Shown here piece by piece: positions 56,201-64,000 of a DNA stretch of 64,000 nucleotides. Origin of the DNA: Dreissena polymorpha (taxonomy: Eukaryota; Mollusca; Bivalvia; Myida; Dreissenidae); contig NC_068359.1 of assembly GCF_020536995.1 (NCBI RefSeq), positions 103,065,974-103,129,973 on the forward strand, given 5' to 3'. A program made the translations under genes and the position numbers. Every line of letters begins with the position of its first letter. The first letter of the stretch is position 1. A model generated the notes under the pieces. That model saw only the letters and a list, made by a program, of their open reading frames with translations, had not been told where the DNA came from and searched no databases.

Positions 56201-56447
56201 GTGGTCGGACACGCTCTCGAACAGCGACGATGAGGATCACACATTAGACGCTGAGCGCAAGGCGCATTATGTCGACTCACTCCTGGATCAACTTGACAAT
56301 AATCAACGATCAGGGGCCGTCGGTGTAGAAAGCGACAACGCGAAATACAGAGCGATCGCCGAGGCGATCTACGCGGCCTTGGATAACATCTGGGACAATG
56401 ACGACGATGGTTTTCAACCAGGTACTACCGTTGAAAGACGACGTTGA
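53271..56447 (+). pseudogene. broken unrecognised coding region, split by a minisatellite element
   Basis: I do not recognise the protein. Same-strand, coding-like blocks follow one another: about 53271-53828 (including TISLRKKQTLIEVKPFVRV, then a 156-codon frame with CYTIYKNGITADLLLISEDV), 53860-54050, then after the repeat insertion 54889-55320, 55319-55615, 55616-55864 and 55920-56447. The later blocks are very Lys/Glu/Asp-rich (KTDMKSDKTTDKTTDKTKTK), then contain KRKWWKRVFRKTK, an acidic SNSDDEDH and a final AIAEAIYAALDNIWDNDDD helix-like stretch. The blocks lie in different frames with stops between them, so the copy is broken, or it is a multi-exon gene whose borders I cannot see. The last block (175 codons) is the best candidate for a surviving exon. 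Confidence 0.4.
54061..54833 (+). mobile_element. G-rich minisatellite element inserted in the broken coding region
   Basis: It opens with the G-rich minisatellite (54061-54265), then the ATTCTGGGTAGGGGCGTGGG block also present near 34022. Two units of about 165 bp with AAGTATGCAA and GGGTCATGTT follow, then a tail CACGCCGACGCCGGGGTGAG and GTCGAGCTTAAAA. Non-coding. Confidence 0.65.
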
Positions 56448-57685
56448 GTCTTCTCTACTCGCTCCCATTGATACCACTGGCGATGAGTTATCAGACAATA
56501 CTTATCGTGTTTATGTTTGTTTGTTTTTTTAACCTTTTTACTTTTATGCATTTTTTTTGTTAAATTAAATTGCTAAACTGGAATTTACCTCTGTCGTTTT
56601 CCCCGTTTTATACCAAATACAACTTTGATTATGTGTGTAGATTGTTCCCAAGGGAGCGAAATGAGCAAGTGAATCAGAGAGATAAAGTGACATTTATGTT
56701 ATAAAGTATTTATTTCTACTTTTCATTGATTAAAGATACATACAGTATAATGAACATATACATTAATATATATTAACATAGATTTAGGTACTATTTACAT
56801 TAACAATAATTTACATCTGAATATTATGTATACATTTGTGTAAAGAGATCAACAAATAAAACGTCTGTTTATTTTTAAACACAATAAATAACTTTAACGT
56901 TATGCACGTTTGAATGAAAGTACATTTAAACTCCTGGTTGTCTCAACATCGCTGACAGAAGTAACGTCACTTTATCATGGGGATAAGTATCGGGGAGAAT
57001 TTCACACGCTCGTAGTAGTTTATATTCTCCCAGACTTTAGCAGGAGGCGACGGCATAAATGTCGCTGTCAAGACTATGAGACTATAATGTCTGCAGAGAT
57101 GTCCGATGGTTTGTTCCCGTGTGTTCACTGCTGCCGAGGCTTCCGTTGTTGGCGTCGCCCTGGAGAACGGCGACTAGTATGTAATGCATTTATTTTTTCG
57201 CTTATGGGAGGAGAAGTTATTTTACGGATCAATGTAAATATTTTGTTTAAAGAATATCTTGCATAGTGGTGATTTTGTGTGTAAATTAGTGTAAATAAGT
57301 ACTGCATGTGTGCCTATTACATTTATTACAACATTTATTGCCAATAATGCAAAGCTAATTGTTTTAATTAATAACTGATCCACAACTGATCACAAGGGAA
57401 AGATCACAGGGACTGGGCAAATACGCGAAACTGTCTGGTTTTGTATAAAACGAATGTTTTGTATAAAAACAAATCATAATCAAAACATATTTATTTGTGG
57501 GTTTTCTAATTGCTTATTTAGTGGAGAATCAATGTAGTACGATATTTGACGACCTATCGCGCAAGCAAGTTTATTGGAAGGCGTAGTGGTAGGAAAACGT
57601 ACAATGTATTAGTTTATAAATAGACATATAATACCGATCGCTATACACAACTTCACCAACATAGCAGTACATAAGTGAATGTCAG
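56448..57685. other. AT-rich spacer, no recognised gene
   Basis: A 118-codon frame at 56910-57266 is Cys/Arg-rich in its middle but matches nothing I know. The stretch may include the 5' part of the Ty3/Gypsy element downstream, but I cannot identify terminal repeats. Confidence 0.35.
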
Positions 57686-57765
57686 GCCGGAAATAGCTCA
57701 GTTGGGAAAGCGTTAGACTGAAGTTGTTTACGCAACAGTCATCTAAAGACATGGTGGTCGTACTT
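57686..57765 (+). tRNA. degenerate tRNA-Phe-like sequence with an insert at the intron position
   Basis: GCCGGAAATAGCTCAGTTGG followed by GAAAGCGTTAGACTGAAG matches the 5' half of animal tRNA-Phe (anticodon GAA) with two differences. A 17-nt insert follows exactly after position 37, where tRNA introns sit. Then ATCTAAAG completes the anticodon stem. After that the T arm and acceptor 3' strand are not recognisable. It is therefore probably a truncated tRNA pseudogene or a tRNA-derived repeat and not functional. Confidence 0.5.
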
Positions 57766-57829
57766 GAAGACATAGAGCAGAGGTGGTCGCGATGGCGCGA
57801 GATTCTCTGCAGCTTGTGGTCAGCAGCCA

Positions 57830-60736
57830 GTAAACCAGCAGTCCACATGTAGAAACTGTGGGGGAATATTTCCTCATCAGGGTCAACGTCCGGCGACAAA
57901 AAAAACCCATGTCAACATTGTTTCCGTCCCAATCATTTCAAGTCCGTCTGCCGTCAAAGACAAAAAGGTAAAAATAAAGGCAAAGTCAGAACCGTTGATA
58001 ATGATCATGAGGCCCAGCTCATCTGAAGAAAACTATGTATATACAATAAAGTCCTCAAAACCAAAAACTACTCCCAAATCAAGAATAAGATTAAACGACA
58101 AAGACATAACGGTGCTTGTCGATAGCGGCGCGTCCGTTAATATCCTAGATAGAAGACTTACTAAGAAATTGGGCTCGCCAACCCTGTCACGCAGAAATCT
58201 GCCAAAGCTATTGCCATATGATGGGCAAATACCATTGAAGGTAAAAGGAAAATGCAAACTTACGATAGAGAAAAACAAGATGATCAGCATTGAAACATTC
58301 TACATAGTGGATGGACACTATGGCAGCCTGATAAGCTATCAAACTGCATGCAGCCTCAGTATTATAGAAATAATAATGGAATAAAGGACACACATGATAT
58401 ATTTAAAGAAATCGGAAAACTAAAAAAACAAGAAATTCAAATTACACATTGATCAAAAGGTAAAACCGGTCTTACAAACAGAACACACCTTTCCACCTGA
58501 GGAGAGAAGGTCGAAATAGAAATCGAGAAGCTAGTGAAAGACGATATCATTGAAAAGGTAGAAAATACGGCAACACCATGGATTTCGCCAATAGTAACAC
58601 CACAAAGAAAAATAAAGATGAAATAAGACATGTGCATAGACATGAGAGAAGCCAATAAAAGCTATTGAACGAGAAAGACATCTCTTACCAACAATCGATG
58701 CACTGTAACAGATCTAAATGGCGCGAAGTATTTAGCAGCTTGATCTTCGCTCGGATACCATCAAACTAGAGTTGGATGAAAACTCCATATACATTACTAC
58801 CTTCAACAACACACATGGGGATATTCAGATACAAAATATTTGAACTTTGGAATAAACTCAGCATCTGAAATATTCCAAGAAGTCATTCGCGAAGTGAATC
58901 AAGACATCAAAGGCGCGAAACTTCACGCGAAAAGACATTGAGTGGAAGTGGACTGAACTCGAACAAAATGCATTTAAAACAATTACAAAACGAATTGTCA
59001 AGTGAAACAGTCATGTGCTACTATGATCCGATGAAACGCACTGAAAAAACTAACTGATGCGAGTCCCTGTGGTGATTCTGCGATCTTCACACAGGATAAT
59101 AGAGTCGTAGCATATGCAAGTAGGGCACTAACCCCTACAGAAGCTCGGTACAGTCAAACTGAACGTGAAGCCCTTGCGATTGTGTACGCATGCGAACATT
59201 TTGCGATGTATCTTCGAGGAGCGCCAGAATTCACTGTGGTCACAGATCATAAACCGCTCGAGACCATTTGGCAAAAGAAACAGCCACCCCTCAGGATAGA
59301 GCGCTGGGGTTTGAGACTTCAGCCATTTAACATTAAATAATGTACAGACGAGGGAAAGACAACCCATCAGATTATATGTCACGTCACCCGGTTGATAATG
59401 AAAGTCGCGAAAATGTCGCTGAACAGTGCGTTAACTTCATTACGGAATCTTCTGTTCCCGTGGCAATGAACCTGGATGAAATTAAGACTGAAACTTGCAA
59501 AGACAAAACTATGTTGAAAGCGATAGAATATATAAAAGCTGGAAAATGGCACGAAATGAAAGACCTAAACGAAGAAGAAATAAGCATCGAAGATCTGACA
59601 ATGTTGAGACATGTGCGAGACGAGTTGGCGGTCCATAGTGGCAAGTTTTGTTAAAAAGTGACAAAACAGTTTTGCCAAGATCTCTGTATGCCAAGGCCGT
59701 TACTATAGGACACGAAGGACATCAAGGAATGTCAAGAACTAAATCTTTCGTTCGTTCCAAAGTGTGGTTCCCACACATGAATGAGTATGTTGAAAAAGAA
59801 ATAAAAAACTGGCTAGCATGTCAAGCTAACACTCATGAAAAGAAATACGCACCGTTGATGAAAATGTCTAAACTCCCTGAAGGTCCGTGGCAAGACCTCA
59901 GTGCTGACTTTTGTGGACCCCTACCTTCTGGTGAATACTTACTGGTTGTAATAGATGAATACTCACGGTATCCCATTGTGGAAATAATACCGTCTGTTTC
60001 TGCAAATCGCTACATACCTGTGTTTGACAAATATTATTTGAAATGGAAAATGAAAAACAGTAAAAACAGACAATGGTAGTCCGTTCAATTCCGAGGCGTT
60101 TAGACAATTTGCAAAATACTGTGGTTTCAGTCACCGTAAGATCACTCCAAGATGGCCAATAGCTAACTCCCAAGCTGAGGGCTTTAATAAACCTCTAATG
60201 AAATCAGTTTAAACAAGATTTGTCGAAGGGAAAAACTGGCGCCAAGAGATGTTCAGATTCCTTCGACAATACAGGAGTACACCACACACCGCGACTAGGG
60301 GAAACAAATTTTAGGCTGATGTTCCAACGAGAACCTAGAACTCGGTTACCAGACGTTCCCGCGAAACCTGCAGAGATGAAAGTCGACGAGGACGTTCGAC
60401 AAAATGAAGCTAAAGCAAACGCCAAAAACAAGGCATATTTCGAAAAAAAAACGACAATGTCAGAGAAAATGATGAATTGAAAATAGGTGACCGTGTACTT
60501 GTTGAAAACGAACATAAAACAAAGTGCTCAAGTCGTTTCAATCCTGAGAAACCTTATTGTCGAAAAGAAAAAGGGAAGGAAGATGATACCGCCAAAGGTA
60601 ACAGAAGAAGGAAGTAACTAGAAACGCTTTGTTTTTTCAAGAAAACGAAAATAGAAAACGAAGACAGCGCGAACAGTGACGATGACGATACTGAGGAGAA
60701 GTCCAAATTGATTCCAATCCGGCCAATCACCCCGGA
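57830..60736 (+). mobile_element. Ty3/Gypsy retrotransposon, broken
   Basis: Parts in the usual gypsy order: two zinc knuckles of gag (CRNCGG, CQHCFRPNHFKSVC; about 57830-57950), aspartic protease (VLVDSGASVNILD, about 58110), decayed reverse transcriptase (about 58480-58960), RNase H (about 59070-59340; VVAYASRALTPTEARYSQTE, VTDHKPLETIW), the integrase zinc-binding region (about 59690-59820) and the integrase core (about 59870-60190; ADFCGPLP, VIDEYSRYP). A charged tail runs to the assembly gap. Parts order and the integrase resemble Mag/C-clade gypsy elements of molluscs. Neither long terminal repeat was identified; the right end may lie in the gap. It is broken, with perhaps ten breaks. 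The domains remain readable, so I judge it of moderate age. Confidence 0.85.
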
Positions 60737-60836
60737 NNNNNNNNNNNNNNNNNNNNNNNNNNNNNNNNNNNNNNNNNNNNNNNNNNNNNNNNNNNNNNNN
60801 NNNNNNNNNNNNNNNNNNNNNNNNNNNNNNNNNNNN
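60737..60836. other. assembly gap, 100 Ns
   Basis: Exactly 100 N, the conventional size for a gap of unknown length. It separates the Gypsy element from the large tandem repeat, so the true distance is unknown. Confidence 0.99.
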
Positions 60837-63800
60837 ATAAGACAACGTTTACTGTTAACAATCGCGCGAAAAATATAAGCACTTCCGATACTTATAAACC
60901 TATTTTCTATGTGCATGCCAATTTTCAGACGATCTTTCACGTAGAAATGCTTGAAAATGCATTTTATATAACGCCTGATAAGCCATGTGGCTTTCGCGTT
61001 CGGAGCTTTGATTTATAACGGGCGTTCAGGCGTAAAACGATTACCCCTAAATAATTACAATCGGTCAAAATACTGGAATATTTGTACCAAGCTATGTAGA
61101 AAAGAAGTAGGTAAACATACTATTAAAACGTGTCATGAGCTCTTTTCAGCACAAATTGTTGCGATTTTGAGATGCTCAAGACGAGTTTTTTGTACATTTT
61201 TTTTTCTTATTTTCCTCTGAAACGTAAATTTATTTTTTCTTTAAAAAACTCACGATGCTCCTTTAATTCGTGAAACAAACGCATTTTATCCCGTGAAATT
61301 TGCCAAAACGCATCATATCTCACTAAAAGACTGGTGATTTTCTATAATACAGCACCTTGTGACTAGGCCTGGTTTTGCGTTAGGTCATAATACACCAAAT
61401 AGTTTCCTATATAATTCAATGTAAAAGCGACAACTTTGAGCGAAAATAAATGCAACATTTTGCACATAGAGACCCCCATAACCATACTTTTCTTAAAGGC
61501 CATTCTAAGCGGAATCGATTTATGCAATAAAAAAGATATGTCATGTACAATGCAAGAAAGAACTTGACACAAATCAAAATCGACTGTTTTTGCAACTTTT
61601 TTTTCGGCCGTTTCTTAGTGGAATGTAACCTTTTCTAGTGCAATGGTTTACTATAGTCTTCAAGTGTATCATATTTCAGGGATTCAGTAGTGAACACCTA
61701 TTCATATGCCCTACCATTATCTCCGCAAGATAACACCTGAATAATGGTAAAAAGTGTAAAACATGCCTTCCTGTCAACTATGATATTTTTTAGAGAGAAC
61801 AGCCCTACATGAAGCGATCATTTAGTGTATTGTAACCTATAAGACAACGTTTACTGTTAACATCGCGAAAAATAAGCACTTCTCGATACTTATAAACCTA
61901 TTTTCTATGTGCATGCCAATTTTCAGACCGATCTTTCACGTAGAAATGCTTGAAAATGCATTTTATTATAACGCCTGATAAGCCATGTGGCTTTCGCGTT
62001 CGGAGCTTTGATTTATAACGGGCGTTCAGGCGTAAAACGATTACCCTAAATAATTACAATCGGTCAAAATACTGGAATATTGTTACAAGCTATGTAGAAA
62101 AAGAAGTAAACAACTATTAAAACGTGTTCATGAGCTCTTTCAGCACAAATTGTTGCGATTTGAGATGCTCAAGACGAGTTTTTGTACATTTTTTTTCTTA
62201 TTTTCCTCTGAAAACGTATTTTTTTTCTTAAAAACTCACGATGCTCCTTTAATTCGTGAAACAAACGCATTTATTCCGTGAAATTTGCCAAAACGCATCA
62301 TATCTCACTAAAAGAATGGTGATTTTCTATAAATACAGCACCTTTGTGACTAGGCCTGGTTTTGCGTTTAGGTCATAATACACCAAATAGTTTCCCTATA
62401 TAATTCAATGTAAAAGCGACAACTTTGAGCCAAAATAAATGCAACATTTTGCACATAGAGACCCCCATAACCATACCTTTTCTTAAAGGCCATTCTAAGC
62501 GGAATCGATTTATGCAATAAAAAAGATATGTCATGTACAATGCAAGAAAGAACTTGACACAAATCAAAATCGACTGTTTTTGCAACTTTTTTTTTCGGCC
62601 GTTTCTTAGTGGAATGTAACCTTTTCTAGTGCAATGGTTTACTATAGTCTTCAAGTGTATCATATTTCAGGGATTCAGTAGTGAACACCTATTCATGCCC
62701 TACCATTATCTCCGCAAGATAACACCTGAATAATGGTAAAAAGTGTAAAACATGCCTTCCTGTCAACTATGATATTTTTTTAGAGAGAACAGCCCTACAT
62801 GAAGCGATCATTTAGTGTATTGTAACCTATAAGACAACGTTTACTGTTAACATCGCGAAAAATAAGCACTTCTCGATACTTATAAACCTATTTTCTATGT
62901 GCATGCCAATTTTCAGACCGATCTTTCACGTAGAAATGCTTGAAAATGCATTTTATTATAACGCCTGATAAGCCATGTGGCTTTCGCGTTCGGAGCTTTG
63001 ATTTATAACGGGCGTTCAGGCGTAAAACGATTACCCTAAATAATTACAATCGGTCAAAATACTGGAATATTGTTACAAGCTATGTAGAAAAAGAAGTAAA
63101 CAACTATTAAAACGTGTTCATGAGCTCTTTCAGCACAAATTGTTGCGATTTGAGATGCTCAAGACGAGTTTTTGTACATTTTTTTCTTATTTTCCTCTGA
63201 AAACGTATTTTTTTCTTAAAAACTCACGATGCTCCTTTAATTCGTGAAACAACGCATTTATTCCGTGAAATTTGCCAAAACGCATCATATCTCACTAAAA
63301 GAATGGTGATTTTCTATAAATACAGCACCTTTGTGACTAGGCCTGGTTTTGCGTTTAGGTCATAATACACCAAATAGTTTCCCTATATAATTCAATGTAA
63401 AAGCGACAACTTTGAGCCAAAATAAATGCAACATTTTGCACATAGAGACCCCCATAACCATACCTTTTCTTAAGGCCATTCTAAGCGGAATCGATTTATG
63501 CAATAAAAAAGATATGTCATGTACAATGCAAGAAAGAACTTGACACAAATCAAAATCGACTGTTTTTGCAACTTTTTTTTTCGGCCGTTTCTTAGTGGAA
63601 TGTAACCTTTTCTAGTGCAATGGTTTACTATAGTCTTCAAGTGTATCATATTTCAGGGATTCAGTAGTGAACACCTATTCATGCCCTACCATTATCTCCG
63701 CAAGATAACACCTGAATAATGGTAAAAAGTGTAAAACATGCCTTCCTGTCAACTATGATATTTTTTTAGAGAGAACAGCCCTACATGAAGCGATCATTTA

Positions 63801-64000
63801 GTGTATTGTAACCTATAAGACAACGTTTACTGTTAACATCGCGAAAAAATAAGCACTTCTCGATACTTATAAACCTATTTTCTATGTGCATGCCAATTTT
63901 CAGACCGATCTTTCACGTAGAAATGCTTGAAAATGCATTTTATTATAACGCCTGATAAGCCATGTGGCTTTCGCGTTCGGAGCTTTGATTTATAACGGGC
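60837..64000. repeat. about 990-bp tandem repeat, at least three copies, open at the right edge
   Basis: AAGACAACGTTTACTGTTAA recurs at 60839, 61841, 62831 and 63817, giving periods of 1002, 990 and 986 bp. Copies 2 and 3 are nearly identical. Copy 1, next to the gap, differs mainly by single-base length changes in homopolymers. Open frames of up to 96 codons recur in each copy with differing ends and no known domain. This is most likely a satellite or other long tandem repeat. Confidence 0.92.

Noticed and set aside
61363-63548. Recurrent minus-strand frames starting MCQVLSCIVHDISFL in each 990-bp unit
   Set aside because: They recur because the unit is repeated, their ends differ between copies through small length changes, and no domain is recognisable.

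Overview
This window reads as nuclear DNA of an invertebrate animal, most likely a bivalve mollusc. It is AT-rich. Host genes are split by GT-AG introns, and one intron is GC-AG. Non-coding space is dominated by short non-autonomous elements that carry tandem units of about 130-180 bp and end in GACGGACGGACG-type tracts, a repeat landscape I associate with heterodont bivalves. A dreissenid is my best guess from memory, not proven. A run of exactly 100 Ns (60737-60836) marks an assembly join.

Three host genes are well supported. (1) A seven- or eight-exon gene on the plus strand (2585-4976) encodes an intact 218-residue protein with an N-terminal Myb/SANT-like domain and a C-terminal coiled coil. 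(2) RPS27A, the ubiquitin/ribosomal protein eS31 fusion, lies on the minus strand (coding 27325-21970 in four coding exons, 156 residues). A probable promoter and 5'-TOP exon near 36853 would make its first intron about 9.5 kb. (3) An unrecognised 266-residue protein is encoded in one minus-strand coding exon (40040-39240). A spliced 5'-UTR exon and a cluster of CRE-like sites lie just upstream.

Layout. 1-460: short tandem duplication. 2.5-5.2 kb: Myb/SANT-like gene. 5.5-6.1 kb: small repeat element. 10.7-12.1 kb: one doubtful exon and a decayed LINE 5' part on the minus strand. 12.2-18.9 kb: nested repeat elements with a G-rich minisatellite, a (TAG)n tract and about 175-bp tandem units. 19-21.8 kb: a 36-bp minisatellite interrupted by a hAT derivative and a composite element. 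22-36.9 kb: RPS27A, whose introns hold at least eight elements nested up to three deep. 37.5-38 kb: Ty3/Gypsy fossil fragment. 39.2-40.6 kb: orphan gene. 40.7 kb: tRNA-derived SINE. 43.1-45.6 kb: one long tandem-unit element. 46.4-48.7 kb: vertnin-like remnants. 48.7-50.6 kb: dead hAT transposase with a LINE tail inserted. 51.5 kb: palindromic MITE. 53.3-56.4 kb: broken unrecognised coding region interrupted by a minisatellite element. 57.7 kb: tRNA-Phe-like remnant. 57.8-60.7 kb: broken Ty3/Gypsy element. 60.8-64 kb: about 990-bp tandem repeats running off the edge.

There is no operon-like logic. The biological interest lies in how the elements sit inside and around ordinary genes, above all in RPS27A, and in the shared architecture of the elements. 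I found no clearly new enzymatic or defence system.
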